A stretch of DNA of 64,000 nucleotides, taken from Cucumis sativus (Eukaryota > Streptophyta > Magnoliopsida > Cucurbitales > Cucurbitaceae). The notes beneath the pieces were generated by a model. It had not been told where the DNA came from. It did no database searches and worked only from the letters and a program-made list of their open reading frames with translations. Of this stretch, positions 23,129 to 37,189 are shown in pieces (the first letter of the stretch is position 1; every line of letters begins with the position of its first letter). The stretch covers positions 26,601,498-26,665,497 of the forward strand of contig NC_026660.2 in the NCBI RefSeq assembly GCF_000004075.3, read 5' to 3'. The translations under genes were made by a program, and so were the position numbers.

Positions 23129-26100
23129 GGATCTTGGAGATGGGTTTTGCAAATCGAATGCGAAACTCCAAACCCAGAAGCCAAAAAGGGATTGTAATGA
23201 AGAAGGTGAGAGGTTTATTGCAGTGAGAGTGGGTTATATCAAATATGAGAGTAAAGGCATCTGATTCACACACATGGACATCTGTACAGCTCGCAAATGA
23301 ATTGATTGGAGAGAAAGGGTGTCGCTTTCAGAGAGGGTCCATGCAAATTATAGGTGGGTAGCGATTAAAAAGTAAAGAGAGAATCACGTAGTGAAAACAA
23401 CTTTCGCCTCTGTTCCTTGCTTCCACTTTAACTACACAAGGACGAAGGGCGTGTTTTGGAGTAGAGATTTGACCATTGCGGGCCTCTGCTTTATTGGATT
23501 CAATTTAGATCGATAGCTACTAGTAGTGAGCACCGACAGTTAGCTTTCAAAAAAATGGGTTGCAATTATTTATACAGTTCCATTCCTTTCTGTACTTCGT
23601 TTCTCCTTCTACGAATTTTCGTTAAGAACTCGTAAATGAAGTATGTGGCGAAGAGGTTGCTTGTCGGTTCCATTTGTTATAAGAATATCTAAATCCTTTA
23701 TATCTCGAAATATGTGTTCATTAGATTAATATCATTTTTGTGTTCCTATCGTGGTTTTTACCAAAAACTATATTAGAATCTCTACTAAATCTGTTTTTAG
23801 ATTTTTAAATCATGGTTTTTGTAAAATAGATAACAAAACAACATTTCCACAAACAAAAGATCAATGGGTTATCAAATACTTCTGACTTTATGAATGTTTT
23901 GATTAGTTTAAATCACTCTAACTAATCTGACGGTGCCAATGCTCAATGAATCGATACAAAACCAGTAAGAAAATACTGAATATGATTTCTCATGACTATT
24001 ATGAATGTGAAGGAGTGGGACATTGTGTCCGATGTCACATCCCAATATTTCAAAGATTGAATGATATTTTCAATTATAATTACTAATATTATATTATTGT
24101 TGTTGTTATTAAATACATGTGATGATTTTATCTTTTACCAAAAACGTCATTTCAACTTATATATGATGTCATATCACTTGAAGGTGGCATGCATGTTATA
24201 TGCATAATGTTACTATAATCTTTAAAATATGAAAGAGTTCCTTTCAGGAAAAATAAAAAGGATTGTTTTATTATCAATATTTTGGGTAAGCTTTTCACTT
24301 TTTAAAGTACCAGGGAGCAATCACATGCACTCTTCACGTGATTTTTCACGTTTGGAAAGTAATTTCATGATGATAATGTTCAAAATATATTATTGAATTG
24401 AATTGAATGTAATTAACTTTCCAAATGAAAGCATGTTTGTTTAATAGACTTTTAATTTTCAATAACGTGAAAAAAAGATACAAGTTATAAGTTACAAAAG
24501 GAAAACTACATAATTAAAAAAAAATTACATTTCAAAGACTACCCATGATATTGTAAACATCAAATAGTTAACTTTAAATTATAATTATTTTACCATTTAA
24601 AAAGTAAAGTAACCGTGTAGATGTCACAACTTAAACATAATTTAAGATTAAAAAAATACAATTTTAATTATAGTACATGAAAGATGATATGTTTTAAATA
24701 TGCACATAATTAAAAGTTTTAAATAGTTATATTTTTAAAAAAATATATACGTATAGACAATAATACAAAGAAAATTAAACATGAATCTAACTTGGATAAT
24801 ATAATAGACTCTAAAAATAGAAAAGTATTAAAAAGAATACTTCACATTCAGGCTTTCACAGAATCACAATCTATGATGACTTTGTGTGAACAAAAATGTG
24901 TTTTCCTCCAATTTAAAATACGAAGGCATTGGATGATTTAGAATTAAAGACAGAAACCTTTAGCCATCTTTCTTAAAAACCATAACGTGTAGTCTTCAAA
25001 TATTGGTCTATTTCTTTTTAAATAGTAATAATAATAAATGGTAAGATATAAATTACTTGATGTAGTAGTGTAGAGCTTAGTTCGACAAAAAAAAAAAATG
25101 AAATTTAACTTTTTGAACAAAGCAAAACAACAAAATGCGAAGATAAACTTTCCTTTTATTGATAGTAAGTATTTTATACCCATAAATTGTATTAACCTTT
25201 TTCTTTAATTGTGTTAAAACCTCAACTTTGTATTGTAGGTGCTTTCAATTGAAAATCTAAATCAATAATTTTATCATTTATCTTCTTTAACATGAATTTT
25301 AGAGTTGTATTAATGTATTAAACTCCAAATCAATAGCTATATCAAATTAGCTCATGAACTTTTGTAGTTTCATTTTAAACCATCAAATTATAAAAGAGCC
25401 AAAGAATAACAAAAAAAAAAAAAAGGTCAAAGAAGAAGAAGAGAAGAAAATAAATCCTCAATTTATGTTTTATTTGAGGATGCTAATAAAAGTTAGAGTT
25501 TAAATGGATACATTTGTAAAAGTTCAAAATCTAATTTGATACAACTATTAGTTTAGATTTAAATTAATAATGAGAGTTCAATATTTAAATTGATACAATG
25601 GTTTGTTTAAGGTTTACATTTATATCCCAAAATTTAGGGTTCAATTTGATATTTACCCTTATTTCAATAGCTAATATATAGAAGAAACATAGAATAATTA
25701 TTGTAAATGATTTTATAAAATTTATGAAAATATTTACAAAATATAACAAAAGGTTAGTTGATATACAAAATTTAAAAACATGATGAATATTAGCTTATTC
25801 TATCTACTAAAATTTTTCTATATTTTAGATAAATTTTTGTATTTGAAAATGTTACTTGAATATATATATTGATATGATAAATCTGTTGAATACTTCTTTT
25901 TTTTTCTTCTATTCATTCAAAATTAATCAAACTCATTAAGTTATAAATTTAGTATCTATAGTGGAAGAATAATATAATATATGGAAAATTTTCAAAAATG
26001 GTAGATTTTATAAAATATTTACCATTGATAGTAAATTTGATCAAAAGAACAATTAGTTATATAATTCAAAATTTTACTATAATTTATTTTACTATTTTTT

Positions 26101-29015
26101 AAATATATTTACCATATTTCAAAGGGGTTATAATTTAGTTTCCATGTTAGATGAAACCTAATAATCTTTATTATTTAATGAAGTCTTAAAAAGCATTTTG
26201 CCGGAGCATTGCGTAAAAGTGGAGAAGAAGAGTTTAGTACAAATGCATTAAAGTTTTGAAGGATCCAATAAACTATAAGTGCATATGCAGAATCAAGTAA
26301 GTTAAGCAGTGATAATTAAATTGAGGAGGCCCCAATTTCGAAGCCTCACTTAATTTGAGATTCCCATTCCATAGTGTCATTAATTATGTGAATTTCTCAT
26401 CAATCCCTACGAATTCTTAGGGTTTTTTTTCTTCTTCTTCAACGATTAAATGCTTAGCATTAAAGCAAATATTTGATGATGCTTCACATATAATAACTAA
26501 TAATAAGTAAATAAATAACAATAACAATCAATGGAAACAAACTAATAAAGTTTTAGCAGTATTTTAAATCTCAAACTAGTTTTATAAATTTATTGAGTCT
26601 CTTGATTGAGAAAATAAAGAGAATAAGAGAGTCAAGCTATAGAGTTATCCATTGTCAATTATTTATCTTACTACCTCGTTTTGACATAGTTTTCTTAGTA
26701 TTTAAAATATAATCACGGTAAACATACAAACTTATTTCAAGGTAAATCAAGTATTATTGTATAAAAAGTAATAAAAATTCAATTATATATTTAATAAATG
26801 CATATGAACTAGGTAGAACTTGAATATAACATAAATATTTGAAATTGACGTATTAATTATTGCATCTTAAAAAAACTTTTAATCAATAACAATAACAAAC
26901 CTTGGGACACTTTCATTTTCAAAATTTAGAGTGTTGTTTTTAAATCCTCATTAACATCTACTTCACACCTAACTGACTTAGAACATCTTTTTTTTTTTGT
27001 TTGTTTATTTTCTCAATATTTCTTTAGAGACTTCTATAAGTTATTTAAAAACAATGGTTTCGATCATTGTAAAAACATGTTGCTAACTTTAAATGATTTT
27101 AAATCATACTCACACTAACAAGTTAGCATACAAAAGTCAAAACATAATCGATCGACGTAAAAATATATAATCATGAAAAGAAAAACAAGTAAAATAATAA
27201 TTTTTTATTAAAAATATATAAAAAATGATTAGATTTATTAAGATTGGTCTACAAAAACAATCGAACTTTTTTATATAAAATAAGATAAGAAGTGTCCCCA
27301 TGTAGTAAATCAATTGAGGAAAGCATAGAAACAGATATAGAATGAGTTTTCTTGTAACAATTTTCCTAACAAGTAGTTTGGTTCATGAAAAATGAAATGT
27401 GAGAATGAACTATGATATTTCTTCACCATGTTTGAAGACATACTATTCTCGTAATTTAACACCTCGTCAAATAATTAATGAATTTATTATTTACTAATTG
27501 CGTTTTCTTGAAATGATAGAGTTGAAATGTAATGGAGGGAGGTATTACGGTAGTAATGAAAAATGAATCCATATTTGGTAAAAGTTTTCTGTCTTGGGAA
27601 TGGAAGTATTTGATTGAGCACTTCATATTTTCATTTGGTGAAAAAAAATATTAACCTCTCAAATTTTTTCTCCCTTTTATATTTTATTCGACTTCTCTCT
27701 TTTTACCTTTTATACAAAATTAACATTCAGAAAAAACATGATTCTAATTTATTATTTTTCAGTGAGTATGACAAAATTAGTATATATGACGGTAATAATA
27801 AAATTATAAACAAAATCTATCATTTTTAAATTTGCTAATTTTATAATTTTAAAAATTTTGGTAACATCAAACTTATTATCTTCATTTTTTTTTTTTTTGT
27901 TATTTTTACAATAGCCCCTACTTTTATCCTTTTCATTTTATTCGATTTTCTCCTTTTTTTTCAGTTATTATTTAATTTGAACAAATTTAATTTAAAAGTT
28001 ATCCATATAATCATTTATTTTTCTATTATTAATTATATTTATTTGAATCTCCTCTTATTTGACAATAGATTGACACTACAAATTATTCGATTATTAATTG
28101 TTTTAAACATTAATTACTTAAATAATCATAAACACTCGTATTGCTAATTTTTAGAAATAAAAAATATCGAAACTATTTAACTTATATAAGCAAAATTTAT
28201 GATTTGAAATTTTAGCAACAGTTTCATTTATTTTTCTGTCCTATTCATGGCAATTCATCATTATTTTATAGTTAAATATTTTATTAGTTATAAACATTGG
28301 ATTAGAAAACAACAGTTCATTTTGCCTATATAAAAGGCTTGTAACCAACATTAAATCTTTAATTAACATAACTATTCAAAAAAAGGAAGATATCTATAAA
28401 ATAAATAAATTATTTATTTTTATCAATATATTAAATTATATTTATTTTCAGTTAATTAATCTATTGAATTTTTATAAGATTTTCATACCTAATTTTATAT
28501 ATTAAACACGTACATAGTTTTATTTTCCATGCACAACAAAACTAGTTAAGAGCCCTTCAATAAAAAAAAAAAAAGGAGACATCCTTGCATCTATAAAACC
28601 TTAAACCTAACACATCCCAAAGTATTAACACGTGTTGTTTGTTTAAACTAAAAGTGACTTAAACCCTGTTTAACAAAACAAGGGCGTTGTCACCAGGAAA
28701 ACCGCCATCGTTAAGTCATTACCCCAAAACTACGACTACACGCACATACCATAGGAGTGGCCAAGGCTTTATCAAAAGCCCACTTGCATTCTAATTTGAT
28801 TCATTAAAACGGTGCATTGAATTCTTTGAATGCAACCCTGTTTTCAGATTTCAATGGGAGTCATGTGAATTGGATAATGAAGATGACATGGGTTAGATTT
28901 AGATTTCAATTACCAAACTTAACCCGAATTTTAGAGTATAATTACTTTTACACACTACCATTTTTGCTAGCTACAGTACCTGTTCATCTTCTTGTTCGAT
29001 CATCGATCGTCACCA
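23129..29015. other. AT-rich gene-poor region
   Basis: The first few hundred bases hold the promoter of the O-fucosyltransferase gene. Beyond about 23.6 kb I see no exon with support. The region contains an imperfect inverted repeat (25312-25575), a degenerate dispersed-repeat tract (about 25980-26125), poly-A/T runs and very low GC. The end nearest 29016 is the 3' flank of the MADS-box gene. Confidence 0.5.
25312..25575. repeat. Imperfect inverted repeat, MITE-like
   Basis: The left arm (about 25312-25372) reads, in reverse complement, as 'aaaagttcatgagctaattt' followed by 'gatatagctattgatttgga'. The right arm (about 25513-25570) reads 'aaaagttcaaaatctaattt' then 'gatacaactattagtttaga'. The arms are about 75% alike around a purine-rich centre. 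The wider region, 25200-25640, repeats the same word types on both sides. The shape suggests an old foldback or MITE element; its ends are not clear. Confidence 0.5.
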
Positions 29016-32000
29016 TCATCCGGAATACGGCAGCCTGCAATCACACAATTGGATTCTCTCGATCATACTAAACTTCGCCAGTCTAAATGAACATCAGTAG
29101 AACATAATTTTAAATCAATTTTTATGCAACGACGGTACCCTAATTTAAGAGATGTGTCTGAGCTTTCCAGATCTTGAGGCGGGCCATTGGAGTTGGAAAC
29201 ACAAACTTCAGTGACGGAATTCGACGACTGGCCATCCTCCACGACCAAAATCTCGGGCTCTACGCCCAGGTGCCTTACGCCATTCATTTTCTCCGCCTGC
29301 AAACCTCCACGTCTGTAAGTTACGAATGGATTTCAAGGACACATTTTATATTAGTAAGCTGTGGAATAGGCTTCTTACTTGTTGTTTCAATCGCTTATTC
29401 TCATCCATCAGCTCGGCCGACTGCATATATATAAAACTTTGAATTTAGTAATAAATAGCATATTCATATTCATTCCTCATCTGATAATTAAACAATAAGC
29501 AGCATATTCATTCGTATTTACGAGAGTAATGGCACAAGCTATTTACATCCGATGATATGAAAAAAGATTACAAAATTTGTATCATTGATGAAAAACCACA
29601 TGCTTATAAATATAAACATAAAAAAGATATTCATGAATATAACTAAATTACATACATGATATTATTATCAAGTACTTAAATTCTCCTAAAACGGGTCTTT
29701 TGGCAATAGCCTTAGTTATTTGAAGGTAGAACTTAACCTTTCTTTGAAGGTCAGTGATCTCTTTCATGATCCGTTCACCCTGGGACATAAAAACGGAACC
29801 ATATCTGAGAAGAAAATAGGATTTTTTTACCAACGGCAAGGAAAGGGAAAATACCTTTTTCTCCATCACACGGCTCAATCCAGACTCCAGTGACTTCTCC
29901 AACTGCTGCAATTCCTCTATATTCAATGTTTGAAGTTCCTCACCCCTCATCTGCCTAGATTGTCATCAAATTTAATCGTGTTCGTGTAAATGCTCTGATC
30001 TATCGTGTAGTACTATGTGAGTGAGAATTTTGTTTGAATAAGAGGCCAATGTAGTCTGTCAATCTCTGAAATGCGACAAAAAGTATCTACAATTTCTCTT
30101 GTTCCATCTAGTAAGTACAAGAGAAAAGACCAAACCAATCCATAGCCTTTATTTACGTGAACATGTCTTGATTTTTCAATTAATAATCCAACTCCATCAA
30201 TTCAAACCTTTGAAGTTTCTTTAGAATGTTATAATGAATACCTCCTCAAAACTAATAATCGTGTGAAATACAAGACCAAAATAATATGGTAGAAATAGAA
30301 ATGCCGTACGTCTCCTAGACACAATAACACTAAAACCTAACCACGAAACCAACAGGCAGAAGAATGAATGTCCATACCTAATCATGAAAACACTCAAACC
30401 TAACTACAAAATCAAGTAAACAAAAACGTAAAAAATGATTAAATTTAGAAACCAAAACATCCAAATCTAAATAATTAAATGTATCCAACGCTATTAGACA
30501 ACCGCTACCAATAAAAAGAGTCTCACACAGCCAATAAATTTTCCTTTTTTTATGTTTATTTTTTTATAAAGAGGACAGATTGAAAGGTGTACTTAACTAT
30601 ACTATGTATTCAGGTGAAGGAATCAAATTAAATCATGTATTCAACTATTGAAGTACATCTTCTAAGTGGATAAAATAAAACCTCATTTTTATTCTAGTAC
30701 ATCTCCTAAGTTTTACATTTTAAATGTATAATACTTTAATGCATTTGGAATGGCATCCATCTTGAATGTATCTCACTTTCATTACACACATAAATTAAAA
30801 TAAAATATTTGAAAACAGAAATAAAACATCTTGGTGAATGCACGTTAAATGATGTTATGAAGTCTTTGGTGAAATGCAATGATGATATAAAGTTTTAGGT
30901 TATGTAGTTGGTGTTAAGAAGCCTATGTTTGGATGGTAGAATTGTGAAGATAAAATTTATTGAAAAAGGTGTAAGCCAAAGAAATACAAGATGGTTAAGT
31001 TATATCATAATTCATACAACTTAAAAAATAAGTGGGCAAAACCCCTTCCAATTTTTTTAATTAAAAAAGACAGCATAATTGATAGCTATGCTACACCCAT
31101 TCAACTATAGTTTGCCACATGCAAATTTCCCCTTTTCCTTTTCAATTTTTTTATTAACGTTTTTCTGCTGCGTGTGGGTGGGGTGGGGTGAAAAAATGGG
31201 TGTAGCCCAAGGCAAATAATTTTAAATAACTATTTATTCCCTTTAGGTGTAAGATTCAAAATTCACCTCTTTCTATTATAGTAATTGCTGATGAGTTTAA
31301 GATTCAAAAGGAAAAGAAAATATAACTTCTGGTGTAAAACTAGAGATACCTTAGTTGATGAGTTTTTTCAGCAATTTCCTTGTTTAATCGGGTGTAATTG
31401 CTGTTTTCTACCAGCTGAAATCATCGACAGTGTAAGCAATATTCAGTAAACCAATGAGAGGTGACCACGATATTGACTAAAATAAACAAGTCCTTAAGTT
31501 ACAAATATAATAAACTAAAGATCTCTTTTTTTAATATTGATTTTTGTCCGTTCAGGACGAATGACGAGTGAAGTATTTTATTGTGTTACAAAAATAAGCT
31601 TGACCCAAATATAAACCTTTTACCCTTCTCTTGACCGTGTTCTTTCTGGAATCTACATACAGATTCGAGAGAGTCGAAGTAGTTATTCAAAATTCAATAA
31701 ATAGAAAATGAAAATGTTACAAGTGACACCAATATAAGCTAACAAATTTAAAATTCTGAAGACACAGCGTTCAGAAAAAATAGCGTACTGGATAACTAAT
31801 GTATTGCTGTGCATAATCTACTAGTTAAATAGAATACAAACTAAACTTCAGGATGAGAAAAGTAATTTTGCACCGTGCTTATTAAGAAAAACATAAAAAA
31901 TGCTTTCGATTTTATACAATAAAAATCAATTTTTAGGTGTGCTATAGTATAGTCAGCTGGGTTTAGTGGTATTAACAAATTGACGTGACTTTACTCTAGT

Positions 32001-33119
32001 AGTGGAGGTTCAGTCTCCAATTGCACATTTGTTGTGCCGAAGAAATACAACTGCTGTATAACTGTACTTTTTTTTCCTTGTTTTGTCTTTCACTGATTTC
32101 CACAGTAAATTGTGTTCCTAAAACAAATAATTTTTTTCCTGTTTAAAATGACAAATTCATAAACTATGGTTTCGGCTTCAACAATAATATTATTAATTTG
32201 TATCTTTTTAGAACAGTTAGAGAAAAAAAAATGATGACCATTTTTATAGGAAATGTCCGGAAAATAAACGCCAAACCTGTAATTCAAGGGATGGTTGTTC
32301 CAATTTCTGAAGGTTCTTAGAGTGCAAATTATGTCTTTCTATGATTCCCTTCATGCTTCAGAAATACAAATACAGATACTATAGTCAGTGGAGGAAATGA
32401 CTACCCGTCAAGAAATTAAAAGTAACAAATATCCATGTTCGTCACTTCAATCCATATAATTTAAAGATAATCAACAAAATCAGCTAGGTGTCAACCATAG
32501 CATCATTATAATAACCGCAATAAGTTAGAATTAAGTGACTGAAAAGTTGAGTCATCACTATTACCATAAACCTCGTTGTTGGTGAGAGGGCGAGGCTCGA
32601 GACATGATTTATAGTTTCCATTTAGCCTTTTCCGCTTGTTTATGACAAATTTTATTAGGCACTACTTTACAAGAATTTCCTCTTTTATCCATTAAAGAAT
32701 TAGTTAATGTTTTCTCATTTGTTCTTGTTTTTTCCGTAAGATTGTGGTGACCAAAATACATTTGTTTTCTTCGCTCTACTCTTTATTTCTATCACGGTTT
32801 TCTCCATTTTTAGTAACATGGTGTCCTTTATATATGGAATTAAGGTATCAGAAAAAGCAGAAGAACTCAGAAATTAAAATTTTAGTTTCTACAATAAAAA
32901 AGAAAAAAGAGAGAGAGAGAGGGAAGCAGAGAGAAACCTTGAGCTGGAGTACTCGAACAGCTTTCCGGTGGCAGAGAAGATAATGAGGGCCACATCGGCA
33001 TCGCATAAAACGGAAAGCTCTTTGGCTTTCTTGAAAAGTCCCCTCCGACGCTTGGAGAAAGTGACCTGCCTCGCCGTCGCGTTATCGATCTTCCTGATCT
33101 GGATTTTCTCTTTCGCCAT
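29016..33119 (-). CDS. SVP: MADS-box transcription factor, SHORT VEGETATIVE PHASE type
   Basis: In transcript order the exons are 33119-32938, 32355-32277, 31414-31350, 29954-29855, 29779-29738, 29420-29379, 29296-29139 and 29034-29016, giving 228 residues with consistent phases. The exon pattern (182, 79, 65, 100, 42, 42 nt) is the classic MIKCc layout. Residues 1-60 are the MADS domain ('[18 protein letters not shown]', '[20 protein letters not shown]'). Exons 3-5 carry the K-box, and the tail ends '[14 protein letters not shown]', as in SVP and JOINTLESS proteins. It should bind CArG boxes in the nucleus and repress flowering or regulate dormancy and meristem identity. The last coding exon is only 19 nt. 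A 5'UTR intron (33148-33566) precedes the ATG. Introns 2 and 3 contain a SINE and a MITE candidate. Confidence 0.95.
31090..31206. mobile_element. MITE candidate with 12-bp terminal inverted repeats
   Basis: GCTACACCCATT (31090-31101) is matched exactly in inverted form at 31195-31206, giving a 117-bp unit inside SVP intron 3. No clear target-site duplication was found, so it may also be a chance or tandemly shaped palindrome. Confidence 0.4.
31955..32077 (+). mobile_element. tRNA-derived SINE in SVP intron 2
   Basis: A box A-like 'gggtttagtggtatt' (31959-31973) is followed 30 bp later by a box B-like 'ggaggttcagtctcc' (32003-32017). A 3' part with 'atttgttgtgcc' and a terminal T-rich end follow. 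The body aligns with the element at 44000-44103 read on its minus strand ('ctag.agt.ggaggttca' and 'attgttgt'), so the two are one family. It is antisense to SVP. Confidence 0.55.
32908..32921. repeat. (GA)n tract next to the SVP exon 1 donor
   Basis: A short purine tract about 15 bp beyond the exon 1 splice donor (32937). On the transcribed strand it is a CT tract at the start of intron 1. Confidence 0.7.
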
Positions 33120-33147
33120 TTGAACCTCTTATGACTACTCTTGCTTT

Positions 33148-33566
33148 CTGAAAAAGAAACAGTGAGAAAATTGAGAGAAAACAAGAAAAAGTTGAGATAA
33201 AACAGTTCCAGTCAGAGAAATTTCTAGTTTCGTAAAAACAAACAGTAAAGAGGCCAACTAACCAGCAAACAATTGAATGATTCAAGCCAGAAATAGCAAA
33301 AAATAAAAGAGAAACACAGAACAAAGAGGATATCAAGAATCGGAGTTGCAGAGATGGAAGAGCGACATTATTATTTCCATATTTGTGCAAGAATCAGGTG
33401 TTGGAGAGCGAAAGAAGAAGGTAGAAGGAGTCGTAATCGCAGATCCAAAAGAAGAAGGATGTGATCATAGAAAAGGGAAAAAGAAAAATCCGCGCAGAAT
33501 GAAAATGCGTGAAAGATGTTTGGAAGTGAAATGAAAATGAATGTAGAATTTAAAGCATAGACTTAC
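33148..33566 (-). other. 5'UTR intron of SVP
   Basis: On the minus strand a donor ACCG|GTAAGT (33567/33566) and a polypyrimidine-tract acceptor, tttttcag (33148), bracket 419 nt. The acceptor lies 28 nt upstream of the ATG. A telo-box-like AACCCTAA lies just upstream of the donor. The borders are read from consensus only. Confidence 0.6.
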
Positions 33567-35090
33567 CGGTTAGGGTTGGTTTTTTGAGAAAGATGGAAAG
33601 CCACCAATGAGTAGCGGCAAGAGAATGAGGCTACAGTTGAAAGCAAGTGAAAGTCTCCATTTCTGGAGAAGCAAAATTCCAACTCATCAACTAAACTTTG
33701 CCGTAAAAGGTTGAGGATAGACGGTAAAATATAATATTGGAGCCTTCCCTAGTAGAAGTTAATTATTATAGTCTACAGTATAGATTATTTTTATTAATGT
33801 AAATTGTTTTTAAAATAATTGAAAATAATTATTTTTCTTGCAAATAATAAAATAATGGTAAATGCTGCTCTGTAGAAAAGATAATAAGTTAACAACTGAG
33901 GAATAGTAAAAAATTATAAAATGTATTCATAATTTATAGCAAAACTAAATATAAATTTTAACGAGTTTTTATTATTCTTGAAAATACCTTATAAATACTA
34001 CTCCAAGTAGTAGTATGGTTTTAAATAATGATTAGAAAAGAGTGGGATTATTATCGGAAATGGTGATTAGAGTGGAAGCTAAGCCGGCCTTCTCATATTT
34101 TTCTCGTGATTTTGTTTGTTTTTTCTTCCTTTGTTACAGCGGCCGTACTAAGAATTATAACTCAATTAAATTTGCTTAGTTTAGTTGTCCTTGTCCTTTA
34201 CCAGGGAATGATAATTGTGCAAGTCCATGGATGCGAATTAGAGATGCTATATGCACGAAAGTAAAAGAGTATAGGGCAAATTATTGGATGTACCTCTCAT
34301 ACATCTTCTCAACTATTAGATGCATTCTTAAATTATTGTTCTTTTAACCATTATTTCTCAAGGTTTTAATAATTAAATAAATGACATATATATTGAATTT
34401 GGGTCAATTTTAGTACATATTATATTTAATTTTTATTATCAAATTATAGTTTCTTATTTTTTATAGTCTTTGAATTTAAGAGACATTTGAAACCAAGTGT
34501 GCTATTACACTTAGGTTATAATAGTATGCTTTTAATATATATTAATTTAATTTAGATTGCAGTAATAAGCATTTGAGATATAAATTATTATAATTTTAAA
34601 ATAAAATAGTAAATAATGTATCAAATAATCAAGGTTGAAGCTTAGGTTCGTATGACTTGGATTTAATAGACTTTCCGTGGTAAGTTCGTGAGAGATGTTG
34701 AAACTTTTGAACTAATTTAAATTATTGTAGTTATAGAAAACGGAATATAATATCAGTTGCATACCCATTTTCATTATTGGATCGTTGTTGATATATAACG
34801 TGTCAATTCGATTTCCAATCTTTAGAAGAAATTATCCAAACAATTATTGATGGACAGAAAAAAAACACTACTTTACTTAACTGCCTTTTCCTTTTAGAAA
34901 AAAAGCATTACTTGTAAAAGAATTTACATTTCAGTGAGAAATGGTACACCAGATAGACTCAATAGCAAATGAGCAGTAGATGATTAAAAATTGTAAAAAC
35001 AATATAATCTTTCATATTTTATATTTGATATAAGTCTACCAATAAATTATGATAGATTTTGTTATATTTGTTGTTTTTTAACCGGTTTGA

Positions 35091-35107
35091 TATATATATA
35101 TATATAT
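35091..35107. repeat. (TA)n microsatellite
   Basis: An uninterrupted run of about eight TA units. Confidence 0.8.
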
Positions 35108-37189
35108 GAGTGGTAGAATGTAAAATTTTTGTATATGTATAAAATATTGAAAATTTTATTATTAATATTTTGTGTTGTTTTCATTATTTAATTTAATAAT
35201 TTATTATTAGTTATAATATGTGTATTTATTTATTTCTACTATTAAATAAAATAATTTAATTAATGTTTAGTTACAAATATCCATTTATTGGTATTTCAAA
35301 TACAACTATGACCGTCTCTTAAAATTGACAGAATAAACACGTCGCTTAGCATTATCTTCAAACACCAATTATCTTGCATATAAACACATGCTTTCATTAT
35401 TCATGGCTTTCAATATCTACATATCTACGAAACAGCATCTACTGTTCAAATGACTTCTTAGTGACAGTGCCTTTTTAATTTGATTATGATAACCAAGTAG
35501 GCGCGTTGAGTATAAAAACAACTCACATCAGCGTATTTAAAATGGATAATCAAGCGAAGATGGGTTTAAATCGTAATATATGCAAACAGCAGACCAAATA
35601 TTGTTATGTTTAATTTCCAACTAATAGGACCTTTTTTGTTTTGCATCAATGCAAGTGGCTTCCCTCTCCATTATATCATTTCAATTTGAAATATGTGGGC
35701 CTTAACGTCAATCTCTATCGCATCTGTCGTGTGAAAAATAAGGGAAAAATAAAACAATTTATTCCCATTCCATTCACTCTACTGATTATCTATTATAAAT
35801 ACTAAATTTAATTTATTAAATTCTATGTTACATCTATTATGTAGCTTAGCTCTATACTAGTCGTTGTTTCCTTCTTGGATCACATTAAAATCAAAACTGA
35901 AAAAGCAGGGCTGGACCAAAATCAGGTACAATAGTACCTACGTGCTATGAACGACGTTTTAAATTTACAATTAAAAGTTTCGCTGCAAAGAGAGAAATTA
36001 GAATTGATTCATTAAAGTTTTTCATCTTATAAGACGGTGCATATTAATTTCTGGTAAGTTTTATCGATAACTTTGACAAATAATAATAATGCTAATGAAC
36101 GATAGTAATTATTTAAGCATATTAGATATTTAAAAGTACCAATAAGAAAACAAGTCAAGATATAGCACTAATATGCCTTTTCTTGTGTTGTTCAAATTTT
36201 GATATAATGAATACACATCAAATCACACCACGTTAAAATTGTGGTCACTTTGACATTACTTTTTTCTATCTCACTTAAAGTATGAAAAATAAAAGCATTT
36301 ATATATGATTGAAAAGTTAAAAGACTGAATGGTTTCCTTTCTTGTCTGGGAGTCAATATAATTGATATGATTTGAATTGCTTACCCAAAATAAATGCAGA
36401 TGTTTTACTTTCTTATACAACAATGTTGTTTTCTTTGGAGAAACTTCATAAAGATATCTAAAAATGCTTGATCTGTCAATTTTTTTAACAAGAATAATGT
36501 TGTGAAATGTTGTATAGTTAATTTTTTTTAATGTCATATAAATTATATATGACTCAATACATAAATTCACTAACATTTAAATGTCTTTCATATTTTAATA
36601 ATTATTTCCTTTGAAAAAGATGAAGCAACGACATGAATTCCACTTATTAATATGTTCAGTTTTACATTTTTGTCAGACAAATTCATTTATATTGTTTCAG
36701 AATTTATAAAACAATAAATTACCTTACATTCAACGTTAGTTTCATATTAGATTTAAAGCATTTTAATTTATTTTAAAATTAAGATTGATAATATTTGTTT
36801 GCATATGTTTGGGGTGATTTTAAAAGTTTTAAATAAATCATACTTGTCACTCTAAACTGATAATAGACCATTACAAAAATAATTTTAACTATAAAAAATA
36901 AAAGAAATCAAATTGAGAATAGTTATAAATTGTATACAAACGGAAATATTTACAAAAAATATATATATTAACTAAGAAAAAATTGATTATAATTTGTAAA
37001 TAGTAATTTTAATATTTTACTCCATTTGTAGGAAGATAATAATTGACTCATTTATATTCGAGGGCGAAATATAACAAAAACAAGTGTTAAGGGCAGAAAA
37101 CGAAATTGACGGAAGTAAAGGGGTATGGGTACAAATTAAATATGGACATAAAGTTATTTATTTTGGTTTATTATTGTTTTACGGGAAAT

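Noticed and set aside
23129-23152. Upstream extension of the O-fucosyltransferase frame (QNPSPRS...)
   Set aside because: There is no ATG; the frame would start at TTG. The first ATG of the transcript is at 23128.
29063-29138. Longer SVP C-terminus reading [11 protein letters not shown]...
   Set aside because: A good donor (GG|GTACCG) and a following 19-nt exon restore the family-typical ending LKLGLPYSG, so this is intron sequence.
28817-29434. Plus-strand frames of 84-86 codons
   Set aside because: They overlap SVP exons and introns on the opposite strand and show no domain or codon signal.
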